A stretch of 64,000 nt of DNA, taken from the NCBI RefSeq assembly GCF_900167905.1, contig NZ_FUYZ01000006.1, positions 1 to 64,000 on the forward strand. Direction: 5' to 3'. Position 1 is the stretch's first letter. The number at the start of each line of letters is the position of its first letter. Of this stretch, positions 16,690 through 27,145 are shown one piece after another. The notes beneath the pieces were generated by a model that saw only the letters and a list, made by a program, of their open reading frames with translations, had not been told where the DNA came from and ran no database searches. The DNA comes from Soonwooa buanensis (lineage in GTDB: Bacteria; Bacteroidota; Bacteroidia; Flavobacteriales; Weeksellaceae). The position numbers and the translations under genes are program-made.

Positions 16690-18807
16690 ATGAGTAGAGA
16701 TCTTAAATTAACTAGAAATATTGGTATTGCTGCGCACATTGATGCTGGTAAGACTACAACAACCGAACGTATCTTATTTTATTCAGGTAAAAATCACAAG
16801 ATTGGGGAAACTCACGAAGGTGGTTCTACAACTGACTGGATGGAGCAAGAAGCAGAAAGAGGTATCACCATTACTTCTGCAGCTGTTACGGTAGATTGGA
16901 AATTCCCAACAGAGCAAGGTAAGCCACTTCCAGATGCTAAAGATTACCATTTTAACGTAATCGATACACCGGGACACGTTGACTTTACTGTTGAGGTTAA
17001 CCGTTCATTAAGAGTATTAGATGGTTTAGTGTTCTTATTTTCTGCTGTTGATGGTGTTGAGCCACAATCAGAAACTAACTGGAGACTAGCTGATAATTAC
17101 AAAGTTCCAAGAATGGGATTTGTAAATAAAATGGACCGTCAAGGTGCAGACTTCCTTAATGTTTGTAACCAAGTTAAAACAATGTTAGGTTCTAACGCAG
17201 TGCCTATCGTTTTACCAATTGGTGAAGAAGCAGACTTTAAAGGCGTTGTAGACTTAGTTAAAAACAGAGCTATTGTTTGGCATGATGATAACTATGGTTC
17301 TACTTTTGACATCGTTGACATTCCTGAATCAATGTTAGACGAAGTTAAGCAATTCAGAGGTCAATTGATCGAAGAGATTGCAGCTTACGACGAAAACCTT
17401 CTTGAGAAGTTTATGGAAGACGAAAACTCTATTACAGAGGAAGAAATCCATACAGCTCTAAGAGCAGCAACTTTGGATATGTCTATCATTCCAATGACTT
17501 GTGGTTCTTCATTCAAAAATAAAGGTGTACAGTTTATGTTAGATGCTGTTTGTCGTTATTTACCATCTCCGATGGATAAAGAAGCGATCCACGGTACTAA
17601 CCCTAAGACTGATGAGCCTATTAGCAGAAAACCATCTGTTAATGATCCATTCGCAGCGTTAGCATTCAAAATTGCTACTGACCCATTCGTAGGTCGTTTA
17701 GCATTCTTTAGAGCTTACTCTGGTAGATTAGATGCTGGTTCTTATGTTCTTAACACAAGATCTGGTAACAGAGAAAGAATCTCTCGTATCTTCCAAATGC
17801 ACGCTAATAAGCAAGAGCCTATCGAATTTATCGAAGCTGGTGATATTGGTGCTGCTGTAGGATTTAAAGATATTAAAACAGGGGATACATTATGTGATGA
17901 AAAGAGCCCAATCGTTCTTGAATCTATGGTTTTCCCAGATCCAGTAATTGGTATCGCAGTTGAGCCTAAAACTAAGGCTGACCAAGATAAAATGGGTAAC
18001 GCTTTAGCTAAATTGGCTGAAGAAGATCCTACTTTCACGGTTAAAACTGACGAGGCTTCTGGACAAACGATCATCTCTGGTATGGGTGAGCTTCACTTAG
18101 ATATCATCGTAGACCGTATGAGAAGAGAGTTCAAGGTTGAAGTTAACCAAGGACAACCTCAAGTAGAGTACAAAGAAGCTTTAACAGTTACAGCTAATCA
18201 CAGAGAAGTTTACAAAAAACAATCAGGTGGTAGAGGTAAATTTGCTGATATCGTATTCGAAATTGGTCCTGCTGACGAAGGTAAAACAGGTTTAGAGTTT
18301 ATTAACGTAATTAAGGGTGGTAACATCCCTAAAGAATTTGTTCCTTCAGTAGAGAAAGGTTTCAAAGAAGCAATGAAAAATGGTCCATTAGCTGGATTCG
18401 AAGTTGACTCAATGAAAGTTACTCTTAAAGATGGTTCATTCCACGCGGTTGACTCTGATCAATTATCTTTCGAATTAGCTGCTAAGTTAGGTTTCAAATC
18501 TGTTGGTAAAGCTGCTAAAGCTGTTATCATGGAGCCAATCATGAAACTTGAAGTAGTAACTCCAGAAGAATATATGGGAGATATCGTTGGTGACCTTAAC
18601 AGAAGAAGAGGTACAGTTAACGGTATGGATGACAGAAATAACGCTAAAGTTATCAAAGCATTCGTTCCACTTTCAGAAATGTTTGGTTATGTAACATCAT
18701 TAAGAACATTATCTTCTGGTAGAGCATCATCTTCTATGGAATTCGAAAGATACGAAGCTGCTCCTAATAACGTTGCTGAAGACGTAATCGCTAAAGCTAA
18801 AGGTTAA
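16690..18807 (+). CDS. fusA: Elongation factor G
   Basis: A 705-residue translational GTPase that drives translocation and helps recycle ribosomes. GTPase motifs are [13 protein letters not shown] (residues 15-27), [19 protein letters not shown] and VNKMDRQG. Domains II to V follow in normal order and length, with [15 protein letters not shown] in domain III and the conserved [16 protein letters not shown] in domain IV. It begins 8 bases after rpsG. Confidence 0.98.
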   Translation: MSRDLKLTRNIGIAAHIDAGKTTTTERILFYSGKNHKIGETHEGGSTTDWMEQEAERGITITSAAVTVDWKFPTEQGKPLPDAKDYHFNVIDTPGHVDFTVEVNRSLRVLDGLVFLFSAVDGVEPQSETNWRLADNYKVPRMGFVNKMDRQGADFLNVCNQVKTMLGSNAVPIVLPIGEEADFKGVVDLVKNRAIVWHDDNYGSTFDIVDIPESMLDEVKQFRGQLIEEIAAYDENLLEKFMEDENSITEEEIHTALRAATLDMSIIPMTCGSSFKNKGVQFMLDAVCRYLPSPMDKEAIHGTNPKTDEPISRKPSVNDPFAALAFKIATDPFVGRLAFFRAYSGRLDAGSYVLNTRSGNRERISRIFQMHANKQEPIEFIEAGDIGAAVGFKDIKTGDTLCDEKSPIVLESMVFPDPVIGIAVEPKTKADQDKMGNALAKLAEEDPTFTVKTDEASGQTIISGMGELHLDIIVDRMRREFKVEVNQGQPQVEYKEALTVTANHREVYKKQSGGRGKFADIVFEIGPADEGKTGLEFINVIKGGNIPKEFVPSVEKGFKEAMKNGPLAGFEVDSMKVTLKDGSFHAVDSDQLSFELAAKLGFKSVGKAAKAVIMEPIMKLEVVTPEEYMGDIVGDLNRRRGTVNGMDDRNNAKVIKAFVPLSEMFGYVTSLRTLSSGRASSSMEFERYEAAPNNVAEDVIAKAKG

Positions 18808-18824
18808 TTTTAAATTAGATTAAA

Positions 18825-19130
18825 ATGTCACAAAGAATCAGAATAAAACTTAAGTCTTACGATTACAATTTAGTAGACAAATCTGCTGAGAAAATCGTAA
18901 AAACGGTTAAAGCGACTGGTGCTGTAGTTAACGGTCCAATCCCTTTACCAACTAACAAAAGAATCTTCACTGTGTTGAGATCTCCGCACGTTAACAAGAA
19001 AGCAAGAGAACAATTCCAATTATCAGCTCACAAGAGATTGATGGATATCTACTCTTCTTCTTCTAAAACTGTAGACGCTCTTATGAAGTTAGAACTTCCT
19101 TCAGGTGTTGATGTAGAAATTAAAGTGTGA
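18825..19130 (+). CDS. rpsJ: 30S ribosomal protein S10
   Basis: A 101-residue S10 ([57 protein letters not shown]). It is normally followed closely by rplC. Here a terminator closes the str operon after it and rplC lies 19 kb downstream. Confidence 0.98.
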   Translation: MSQRIRIKLKSYDYNLVDKSAEKIVKTVKATGAVVNGPIPLPTNKRIFTVLRSPHVNKKAREQFQLSAHKRLMDIYSSSSKTVDALMKLELPSGVDVEIKV

Positions 19131-19157
19131 TACTAGCATACTTTGCTATGATTATAG

Positions 19158-19192
19158 AATCCCTTTCCATTATTTGGAAAGGGATTTTTTTA
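19158..19192 (+). terminator. Terminator of the str operon
   Basis: AATCCCTTTCC (19158-19168) and GGAAAGGGATT (19176-19186) form a perfect 11-bp stem with a 7-base loop, followed by a T run. Confidence 0.92.
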
Positions 19193-19270
19193 TGCTTGTT
19201 CGTGATAAAAATCATTTTTTAATATTTATTTAGAATTAATAAAAATAATAGACTTGTAAAAAATAAATAC

Positions 19271-21535
19271 ATGAACAAATTAGTATCTGTTTCTATCCTT
19301 ATTCTTGCTGGTGCTTTCGCTAATGCACAACAAGCTAAAAAAGACACAGTAAAGAAGGAAACACAAATCGATGAAGTCGAATTATTCGGTGTTGCAAAAA
19401 AGCAACCTGTAGGCCTTGAAGCTATTACAAGAATGCCACTTAAGACAAGAGATCAAATCCAAAGTATTTCTGTAATTTCTAATAAAGTTATCGAAGATCT
19501 TGGTGGACTTACGGTGACAGATGTTGCTAAGAATGTACCTGGTGTAACCTTGTTTTCTAGTTATGGTGGCGGTAGCGAGAGTATGTCGATTCGCGGTTAT
19601 AGAGGTGTTCCTGTTCTTAAAAATGGTGTCCAAATGGATTCTGATTTTAGGACGGCAGGTATGATTACAGATATGCAAGGTGTTGAAAGTATTCAGGTTA
19701 TTAAAGGATCAGCAGCTGTGACACAAGGTGTCGGCAACGGACTTGGTTCTGCTGGTGGTGTTATCAATGTTGTGACTAAAAGACCTCAGTTTATTGACCA
19801 AACTAATGTTGGCTTCAGATACGGAAGTTGGGATTTTTATAGACCAACTTTAGATTTCCAAAGAGTGTTAGACTCGGATAAGAAAGTTGCAGTAAGATTT
19901 AATGCAGCTTATCAAAATAATAATTCTTTTAGAAGTTTTGTAAAAGGTGAAAGGATTTATGTAAATCCATCTGTAACTTATCGTCCCGATGACAAAACCG
20001 AGATCACAGTAGAAATGGATTATCTACATGACAATCGTACGCCAGATCGAGGAACAATCAATACTTCTTCGGGTGATGTCGAAGCGTTATATCACATGCC
20101 AAAAGGGAAATTCTTAGGTTATGCATCGGATTTTGCTAAAACAGAAACTTTCAATTTTGCAACGACTGCAGTTCGAAAACTTAATGATAAACTAAAACTA
20201 CGTGCAGCTTTCATTAATTCTTCTAGCAATTCGGATAACGAAACGTCTTCAATATCGATGCTACCAAAAAGTTCGGATTACAATGTTAGACAAAGAACAA
20301 TTGGAAAGTCACAGTCGGAAGATCTTAATAAAGTATTTCAGTTTGATTTTATTGGACAAGATATTCAAACAGGTTTTATTAAACATACCTTCCAAGTTGG
20401 ATTTGATTGGAGAGAAACCGAAACTTCTTCTGTAACTTATGCCGCTTACAAGAACTCTATTGCACCTGCTAATTTAATAAAAGCAGCTAGCGTTAGAACG
20501 GACGGAAGTATCGATCCAGGCAATGCATTAGATGTATTTGATGTTGTTAATGGCACGATCCCAAATGCGCTTCCTGTTAATGTTGTATTCAAAAATTTAG
20601 GGAAAAGCAATCCTATTCTTACACCAACTTATGGTATAATGGCGCAAAATGTTATGGCAATTGGGAAATATGTCAAAACACATTTAGGCCTTAGATATAG
20701 CAGAATTAGTGGTTCTACTTATAGAGTTGCAGACACTTGGAATCCTTCTTTTGGTTTGATTATTTCGCCACTAGAAAATGTAAATGTTTTTGGATCTTAT
20801 ACAACGACAACCTCGCTTCGTTCAGTTAATAATATTTTGCAAGAAGGTGGTAATGTAGGCCCATCGGATACCAAACAATGGGAAGCTGGTATTAAGTCGG
20901 ATTGGTTTAATGAAAAATTAAGATTTAATGTGACTTTATTCGATATTAAAACTAATAATTTGTCATATCAAATTTTGGACAAAGACTATCAACCAATTAA
21001 GGATGGCAGCGGAAATATTTTGTATGGTCTAGCTGGTAATCTTAGAAGAAAAGGTGTGGAAGTGGAGTTAATCGGTAGAATCTTACCTAATCTACAAGTG
21101 ATGTCTGGTTGGGCATATCTGGATGCACAATACCAAGACAGTCCTTCTTACGTCAATGGTTCTGCCCCGATGAATGCCCCAAAACATACTGCTAACGCTT
21201 GGTTGAACTACAAATTTAAAGGAGGAATCCTCGACAAATTGGACATCGGCGCCGGAATTTATTATGTAGGGAAACGTCCAGTAGATGAGTGGACGCAAAA
21301 AACTTTTACAGCTGCACACGTTAATAGCGTGAGACCTGGTGTTAAACCTTTTGACATGCCAGAATATATAACAGTTGATGCGCAGGTTGGTTATGCATTA
21401 AATAATGGAATTGGCGTAAGAGTCTTTTTCAATAATATTTTTGATTCTGTTGGTTATAGCTCATACTTCCGCGGTGGTTATATCGACCAAATACAACCTC
21501 GAAACTTTGCGGTGCAACTTAACTACAAATTCTAA
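19271..21535 (+). CDS. TonB-dependent siderophore receptor
   Basis: A 754-residue outer-membrane receptor. Signal peptide MNKLVSVSILILAGAFANAQ; a TonB-box-like DEVELFGV; a plug domain (SISVISNKVIEDLGGLTVTDVAKNVPGV, SMSIRGYRGVPVLKNGVQMDSDFR, VESIQVIKGSAAVTQGVG, GGVINVVTKRP); and a barrel ending in AVQLNYKF. The plug pattern fits siderophore receptors of the FhuA/FecA class rather than SusC. It should import a ferric chelate; the specific siderophore is not readable. It is a single-gene unit. No Fur box was identified with confidence. Confidence 0.9.
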   Translation: MNKLVSVSILILAGAFANAQQAKKDTVKKETQIDEVELFGVAKKQPVGLEAITRMPLKTRDQIQSISVISNKVIEDLGGLTVTDVAKNVPGVTLFSSYGGGSESMSIRGYRGVPVLKNGVQMDSDFRTAGMITDMQGVESIQVIKGSAAVTQGVGNGLGSAGGVINVVTKRPQFIDQTNVGFRYGSWDFYRPTLDFQRVLDSDKKVAVRFNAAYQNNNSFRSFVKGERIYVNPSVTYRPDDKTEITVEMDYLHDNRTPDRGTINTSSGDVEALYHMPKGKFLGYASDFAKTETFNFATTAVRKLNDKLKLRAAFINSSSNSDNETSSISMLPKSSDYNVRQRTIGKSQSEDLNKVFQFDFIGQDIQTGFIKHTFQVGFDWRETETSSVTYAAYKNSIAPANLIKAASVRTDGSIDPGNALDVFDVVNGTIPNALPVNVVFKNLGKSNPILTPTYGIMAQNVMAIGKYVKTHLGLRYSRISGSTYRVADTWNPSFGLIISPLENVNVFGSYTTTTSLRSVNNILQEGGNVGPSDTKQWEAGIKSDWFNEKLRFNVTLFDIKTNNLSYQILDKDYQPIKDGSGNILYGLAGNLRRKGVEVELIGRILPNLQVMSGWAYLDAQYQDSPSYVNGSAPMNAPKHTANAWLNYKFKGGILDKLDIGAGIYYVGKRPVDEWTQKTFTAAHVNSVRPGVKPFDMPEYITVDAQVGYALNNGIGVRVFFNNIFDSVGYSSYFRGGYIDQIQPRNFAVQLNYKF

Positions 21536-21577
21536 AAACACTTTTCATTTTTCAATTTAATATTTCTTTGACAAGAG

Positions 21578-21607
21578 GCGGCCTCAATATTTTGAGACCG
21601 CTTTTTT
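21578..21607 (+). terminator. Terminator of the siderophore receptor gene
   Basis: GCGG, C, CTCAA, loop, TTGAG, A, CCGC, then six T: a 9-bp stem with one internal mismatch, about 40 bases past the stop codon. Confidence 0.8.
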
Positions 21608-21743
21608 AATTTTGAAAATCATATCAAAAATTAAATTTTGATTCTATATATCATAAAAGTAGATTTTAATTGATGAAATGTATTTAGTTCTTAAAATTTA
21701 ATTAAATATTATTAATGGTAAGCGCTTATTGTTGTCGAAGTAA

Positions 21744-21751
21744 TATATTTG
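21744..21751 (+). promoter_or_regulatory. Candidate -7 box of the metalloprotease gene
   Basis: TATATTTG matches TAnnTTTG and lies 20 bases before the start codon. An upstream TTG at the usual spacing is not clear. Confidence 0.45.
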
Positions 21752-21771
21752 CGCCCTAACTTTTTATTTTT

Positions 21772-23994
21772 ATGAAATTAATAATTACAACTTTTGCTTT
21801 GGCTCTTTCAGTTCCTATGCTTCATGCACAATGGACAAAAGCAACGCCTAGCGATATTGAACTTAAAAACAGCAATCTTAATAATGCAAGTTTTTATAAA
21901 GTTGACATCAAGCAAATACAAACGCAGTTGTTATCAGCTTCTAAAGTTGGAGTAGGACAAACGGTTAATGTATATGTTCCAACAACTTCTGGAAAGATAG
22001 AACGTTTTGCAGTAAATAGTTTTCCAGTAATGGACGAAGCTTTAGCGAAACGATATAATTTAGGTTCGTATGTGGGCGTTGGTATTGACGATCCTAGTAA
22101 AACGATTCGTTTTAGTGTGGCGCCTAATGATTTTCAAGCTACAATTATGGGTGGCGATAGATACGAGTTTATCAGCCCAACCAGTTTAGATAAAACTTAC
22201 TATGCTGTTACCGAAAAGTCTAATAAAAATGGACATTCTTTTATTTGTAGTACTAAAGAAAATCCAGAATCTGTAGCACGTTTACAAAAACTAAAAGATG
22301 AGGCGGCTATTGCAAATAAATCCAGTAATAAAACCTTCCACACACTTCGTTTGGCGATGTCTGTAACTGGAGAATATACAAGTTATTTTGGAGGTAAGGC
22401 AAATGCTTTAGCACAAATTAATGCGACTTTGACAAGAGTTAATGCAGTGTTTGAGCAAGAATTTAATCTTCATGTTAATGCTATTGATGCTCCAGCTTTA
22501 ATTTTTGAATCCGCATCAAGCGATCCTTATAGTGCATCATCACAAATGTGTAAATGGAATTATGAATTAATGAATGTTTTGCACGGCGGACAATATGGTG
22601 TAACTGATGCTAGTTTTGACATTGGACACTTATTCGGTGCTACTGGAGGTGGCGGTAACGCTGGTTGTATTGGTTGTATAGGTAGTAACGATGTGTCTTA
22701 TACAGCGGTTTCAGCGAGCGACCCAGATGGTTGTGGTTATGCATTTAATTCTCCTAACAATTATAAAGGTAGTGGCATTACGTCTCCAGGCGATGACAAA
22801 CCATTTGGTGATAGTTTTGATATCGATTATGTTGCTCACGAGATGGGGCATCAGTTGGGAGATAGCCACACATATAGTTTCTACGAACAATATTTAAATA
22901 CAGAAGTCGAACCTGGTTCGGGATCGACAATTATGGGTTATGCTGGTATTACAGGGTCAACAACAGATGTACAAGCACATTCTGATCCATATTTTCATTC
23001 GATAAGTATCGATCAAGTGCAGACAGTATTATCTAGCAATGTTAGTGTGAAAACGCCTATTACTAACGGGACGCCAGTTGTTACTGCGATGCCTACAACT
23101 TATACTATTCCAAAATCTACAGCTTTTGTGTTAACAGCTCAAGCAACAGATCCAGATGGTGATGCTTTAACTTATTCTTGGGAAGAAATGAATCCTAGTA
23201 AGTTGGCAAACGGTGTTACAAAATCAAATATTGGTAACACAACAAGTGGTGCAAGCTTTAGATCATGGATGCCATCGACTAGTCCTACTCGATATTTTCC
23301 AAAATTAGCAACAGTTTTAGCGGGTAATCTTAAAAATACTTTGGACTTCGAAGCGGTGTCAACCGTTGCAAAAACTTCTAATTTCCGCGTAACGGTTAGA
23401 GATAACAAACCAGCTGGTCAAGCGCAAACTGCCTATGCAACACAAAAAATTGTTGTTGGATCTGCTGCAGCTTTCACTGTAAACGCACCAACTGGTAGTG
23501 CTGGAAGTCCTATTAATTTAACTTGGGTTGTTTCTGGGACAAATGCTTCACCATATAATGTTACTAATGTCAAAATTGATTATACTGCTGATAATGGTGC
23601 GACTTGGGTGACGCTTTTGGAGACAACACCTAATAACGGAGCCGCTTCTGTAACTTTCCCTGCGGAGTTAGCTAACAAAACAGTTATCGTAAGAGTTTCT
23701 GCAATTAATAATGTATTCTACGCAGTTAAGAAATTTACTTTGGGAACGCTTGCAACTTCTGAAGCTAACAAAACTACTGTTAGACTTTATCCAAATCCGG
23801 TTGTTGATGTTGTACATTTCTCTAATGTGAAATCTACAGTTGCTTACGAAATCTTCAATGCTGCTGGTCAACTTGTGATGAAAGGCGAGTCTAAAGATGC
23901 ACAGATTAATGTTTCTAAATTGCTTAAAGGTCTTTACATTATTAAAACCAATATTAACGGTGAATCTACTTCTACCAAATTTGAGAAGAATTAA
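21772..23994 (+). CDS. Reprolysin-type zinc metalloprotease with T9SS sorting domain
   Basis: A 740-residue secreted metalloendopeptidase. Signal peptide MKLIITTFALALSVPMLHAQ, a propeptide-like region to about residue 190, then a metzincin catalytic domain with the zinc motif HEMGHQLGDSH at residues 356-366 (HExxHxxGxxH) and a downstream Met-turn candidate (STIMGYAG). A beta-sandwich region follows (AFTVNAPTGSAGSPINLTWVVSG), and the end is a type A T9SS sorting domain (RLYPNPVVDVVHFSN, EIFNAAGQLVMKGES, LLKGLYIIKTNINGEST). It should be exported by the type IX system and degrade extracellular protein. It is a single gene. Confidence 0.93.
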   Translation: MKLIITTFALALSVPMLHAQWTKATPSDIELKNSNLNNASFYKVDIKQIQTQLLSASKVGVGQTVNVYVPTTSGKIERFAVNSFPVMDEALAKRYNLGSYVGVGIDDPSKTIRFSVAPNDFQATIMGGDRYEFISPTSLDKTYYAVTEKSNKNGHSFICSTKENPESVARLQKLKDEAAIANKSSNKTFHTLRLAMSVTGEYTSYFGGKANALAQINATLTRVNAVFEQEFNLHVNAIDAPALIFESASSDPYSASSQMCKWNYELMNVLHGGQYGVTDASFDIGHLFGATGGGGNAGCIGCIGSNDVSYTAVSASDPDGCGYAFNSPNNYKGSGITSPGDDKPFGDSFDIDYVAHEMGHQLGDSHTYSFYEQYLNTEVEPGSGSTIMGYAGITGSTTDVQAHSDPYFHSISIDQVQTVLSSNVSVKTPITNGTPVVTAMPTTYTIPKSTAFVLTAQATDPDGDALTYSWEEMNPSKLANGVTKSNIGNTTSGASFRSWMPSTSPTRYFPKLATVLAGNLKNTLDFEAVSTVAKTSNFRVTVRDNKPAGQAQTAYATQKIVVGSAAAFTVNAPTGSAGSPINLTWVVSGTNASPYNVTNVKIDYTADNGATWVTLLETTPNNGAASVTFPAELANKTVIVRVSAINNVFYAVKKFTLGTLATSEANKTTVRLYPNPVVDVVHFSNVKSTVAYEIFNAAGQLVMKGESKDAQINVSKLLKGLYIIKTNINGESTSTKFEKN

Positions 23995-24014
23995 TTTCTT
24001 TATTAAATAGAATT

Positions 24015-24045
24015 AAAAAGAGATGGAACTTTCCATCTCTTTTTT
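24015..24045. terminator. Bidirectional terminator between convergent genes
   Basis: AAAAAGAGATGGAA (24015-24028) pairs with TTCCATCTCTTTTT (24031-24044). It lies between the metalloprotease stop and the minus-strand gene ending at 24051. Confidence 0.88.
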
Positions 24046-24050
24046 GTTAT

Positions 24051-24443
24051 TTATTGGCGTACTTCAAAGTATTTATAATCTTCTTCTGTGCTTGATTCTT
24101 TTTCAAAGCTCAACTTCGATACATTGTCGACTTTGTATTTGTATTTAATGGTGTCGCCAGATTGTATGTTGGCTTCATAATAAAACCCATTGTCTGTCCA
24201 CCAAGTTCCCGAAGTTTGATAGCGTTGGGCGCGACCTTGGATTCTTGTTGCATTATCTGCGACAAATTTTCCATCCGCTTCTCTAGTTATGGTTCGCGAT
24301 CTTGTGATTGATGCATTGTCAAATGCCATAGACCATTTTCCAATTAATTGACTATCATGTTTTTTGCTATCATCAGCATTGGTTTTTGATGCATTACAAT
24401 TAAATAATGTCAAAAGACCAAAGGCTAAAAGAAGTGTTTTCAT
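24051..24443 (-). CDS. Small lipoprotein of unknown function
   Basis: A 130-residue protein with signal peptide and lipobox LFNC (MKTLLLAFGLLTLFNCNAS). The body has alternating polar and hydrophobic stretches (IGKWSMAFDNASITRSRTITREADGKFVADN, GTWWTDNGFYYEANIQSGDTIKYKYKVD) that suggest a small beta-barrel, as in lipocalin-like domains. That fold is inferred only from pattern. It is the last gene of a four-gene operon with 2-3 base spacers. Confidence 0.7.
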   Translation of the reverse strand: MKTLLLAFGLLTLFNCNASKTNADDSKKHDSQLIGKWSMAFDNASITRSRTITREADGKFVADNATRIQGRAQRYQTSGTWWTDNGFYYEANIQSGDTIKYKYKVDNVSKLSFEKESSTEEDYKYFEVRQ

Positions 24444-24445
24444 AT

Positions 24446-27142
24446 TTACTTGGTGGTATAATATTTAAAATAAAGACATCTACTTTGCAAATCTTTGAAG
24501 GACTGTGTGTCCGCATAGTTTTGTTTTAACTGTGCAAAATAAGTTCTGTATTTGTCATTTTTAGTTTTGTCAATTTGCGCATCAAAAGCTTTACGTTTTT
24601 GATCATAGTTAGGATCGTCCCAAGATAAATTATTTTCTTGTTTAGACTCCCACTGATAATATTTTCCTTGCTCCGCACTTGCCATTTGGAACAAGATTCT
24701 CGCTTTTTGGTCTTTATCAGTTGTTTGATCCAAAGCTTTTTTGTAATAATTAATTGACAAATCAAAATTCTCAGGTTTTATGTAACTCGTGTACGAATAG
24801 TTTTTGTAGTAATATTTGTACGGTGTGTCGGTTTTCCAAAAATCATATTTGTTCCAACCAGCATTGTTGAGATCCATCACAAAAAGTTCGCGATAATATC
24901 CCAAAATAGAAGAGTTGTACAACATATTTCCGAGTAGTTGATTGGCCTCAGCAGCTTTCAGATCCTTTCCAGTTCCGATTTTTTGAAGTTCAATAGCAGC
25001 ATTTGCCAACTCCAATTTATTCATATCAGCTGCAATCATCGGGAAGTCTTTTGCAAAAGGCTCAGCTTTCATACTTTCGGTTTCAGCGCTACCAAAACTC
25101 TCCCAAACATTATGACCAAAAACTAATGGCGATATATTATTAAAACCATTATAAACGCTAGGATCTGTCGGCGGCGTGTTATCACTAGTATTATTGTACA
25201 TACTTAAATCATTTAAACCTCCGAAATCCTTTATTCTAGAATAATAATCTTTCGCCTTAGTGAAATTTGCATTTCGCATTTCTTGATCACCGTAGATTAA
25301 ATTGAAAAACGCATCAGGATTTCCTTTGATATCGATATTTTTAGAAACAACTTCTTTTTCGAAAGCGGTTTTGTTATCTTTATTAATAAATGATTGTAGC
25401 TTTTTCGCCAAATCTGCATTTGGACTGTACTGTAAAGACGATAACGAATTGTTCATCAAATAAGCTTTGCCATCTTCACCTTGCAAAAAGTAACGGTTCG
25501 CTAAAATATCAACCAAAAAATCTGAAGTTGACGGTGGCGAATATTCGTAATATTCTGTACTATCACTTGCTTTTTTCTCAGGTTTAATGAAATACTCTTT
25601 GTATTCGGTCATTAATTTGTTTTCGAAATCCGCATCAATTTTCGGTTGCGAAACGATAGCATTTAGCGCTTTCATTTTTTTGATTTCTTGAAGATATTCA
25701 GGATTGTTGGTTTTAATATCGTTCAAAATATCATTACTCGCATCGTAATCTTTTTTCAAAAACTTAAGATAAGCAGAAGCAATTTTCCAAAACTCGTCGT
25801 TGGATTTGTCTTTTGTTTTATCAATAAATTTGTCAAAATCATCGATGTAGTTGAGGACTTTGTCGTTGTCATCCCAAAGGTTATCATTTGCTGAGAAAAA
25901 CGGAATTCTATTAGGATTATTGAGATAAGATTTGTCACTTAAATTTGCACCTCTTTCCGTCGAATCATCAGAACTTCCGCCAAACAAGTTTTTGAAAAAG
26001 CTGACAATTCTCGACCAAAAGCTCGGTTTCTCGACTTTTTGTTCCGTTGTTGATGTTGTAGATTTTGTGCTAGAATTTTCATTTGAATTTCCACTACTTG
26101 TCGCTTGTCCTTGGTTGTTAACCTCGTCAGAATTGTACATTATCGGAAGATAACTTCGCTCCAACTCGTTGATGCTTCGTGCTGCAAGAACTTTCAAGAT
26201 TTCTGAATTTGGATCGATGTCATACATTTTTTCCATCGCAGGAATCGGGTTGCTGTAATCTTTATAAGCTAACAGGAAAGTCGCCATGTTCTTCTCTTCT
26301 GGCGATTGTGCACGCGCCATCAGATCTTTGAAAGACGTGCTATCCGACAATTGCATCGATGTGAAAGCAGACTCTTTTCTTGCTTTCGAAAACGAAAATA
26401 CTTTAAAGAAATTCCAATTTGCGTCCTGACCTTTTCCTAAACCACGCAATGCGCCAGCCATTTGATCCAAAGCCAAATAATAAGGCGCCGACTTTAGATT
26501 AAGAGGTTCAACATATTTTTTGAAAGCGTCAACAGCTTGTTGATAATTCTGGGTATAATGATTAAATCTTACAATTTGATAAGCGTAACGAAGTTTTATT
26601 TCAGGATTTTTTGCAGCATTATAAAGATTGGTTAATGCCGTCATGGTTTTGTTAAAATCCAAATTACTCGCATTAACAGAGACCGTTTGCTCCGAAAAAT
26701 AATAGTTGTCTGGATTTCCCACAAATTTGATTTGCATGTAAGGTTCCATATATTTTGCTTGTAACAAATAATCGATGGCTTCCTTATTTTGGGTATAAAA
26801 ATTCGGCCCTAACTTTTTTAAAAATGTATTGTTAGTCGTTCCTTTTTTAAACTCATTAAGATCGTAATAAGAGACTTTATTTACTAAATATTCGGTCTCG
26901 GCATAATTGTATTTATTTCCGAAAAATTTCTGCCAAGCTTCGATATTTTCGTCATGAACATGGACTTCGTCACCATAGAATTTAGAAGAATAACTTAACA
27001 AAAACGGCAGGTAAGATTTGTCTTTAATAATGCTCTGCGTGAAGAGATTAAAATATTCGTAATCTGGATCGTACCAAGCACAAGCTTGTGTCTGTTGATT
27101 GAGCGCAAATAGAAGAAGCGCGCTGATACCTATTTTTTTCAT
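24446..27142 (-). CDS. Large exported helical-repeat protein of unknown function
   Basis: An 898-residue protein with signal peptide MKKIGISALLLFALNQQTQA. Many helix pairs resembling TPR repeats can be seen (YAYQIVRFNHYTQNYQQAVDAFKKYVEP, INYYKKALDQTTDKDQKARILFQMASAEQGKYYQW, NFTKAKDYYSRIK). A low-complexity Ser/Thr/Asn linker lies near residues 340-370, followed by an amphipathic aromatic stretch (FWSRIVSFFKNLFGG). I do not recognise a named family. It sits 3 bases after the upstream lipoprotein gene and probably works with it in the periplasm. Confidence 0.65.
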   Translation of the reverse strand: MKKIGISALLLFALNQQTQACAWYDPDYEYFNLFTQSIIKDKSYLPFLLSYSSKFYGDEVHVHDENIEAWQKFFGNKYNYAETEYLVNKVSYYDLNEFKKGTTNNTFLKKLGPNFYTQNKEAIDYLLQAKYMEPYMQIKFVGNPDNYYFSEQTVSVNASNLDFNKTMTALTNLYNAAKNPEIKLRYAYQIVRFNHYTQNYQQAVDAFKKYVEPLNLKSAPYYLALDQMAGALRGLGKGQDANWNFFKVFSFSKARKESAFTSMQLSDSTSFKDLMARAQSPEEKNMATFLLAYKDYSNPIPAMEKMYDIDPNSEILKVLAARSINELERSYLPIMYNSDEVNNQGQATSSGNSNENSSTKSTTSTTEQKVEKPSFWSRIVSFFKNLFGGSSDDSTERGANLSDKSYLNNPNRIPFFSANDNLWDDNDKVLNYIDDFDKFIDKTKDKSNDEFWKIASAYLKFLKKDYDASNDILNDIKTNNPEYLQEIKKMKALNAIVSQPKIDADFENKLMTEYKEYFIKPEKKASDSTEYYEYSPPSTSDFLVDILANRYFLQGEDGKAYLMNNSLSSLQYSPNADLAKKLQSFINKDNKTAFEKEVVSKNIDIKGNPDAFFNLIYGDQEMRNANFTKAKDYYSRIKDFGGLNDLSMYNNTSDNTPPTDPSVYNGFNNISPLVFGHNVWESFGSAETESMKAEPFAKDFPMIAADMNKLELANAAIELQKIGTGKDLKAAEANQLLGNMLYNSSILGYYRELFVMDLNNAGWNKYDFWKTDTPYKYYYKNYSYTSYIKPENFDLSINYYKKALDQTTDKDQKARILFQMASAEQGKYYQWESKQENNLSWDDPNYDQKRKAFDAQIDKTKNDKYRTYFAQLKQNYADTQSFKDLQSRCLYFKYYTTK

Positions 27143-27145
27143 AAC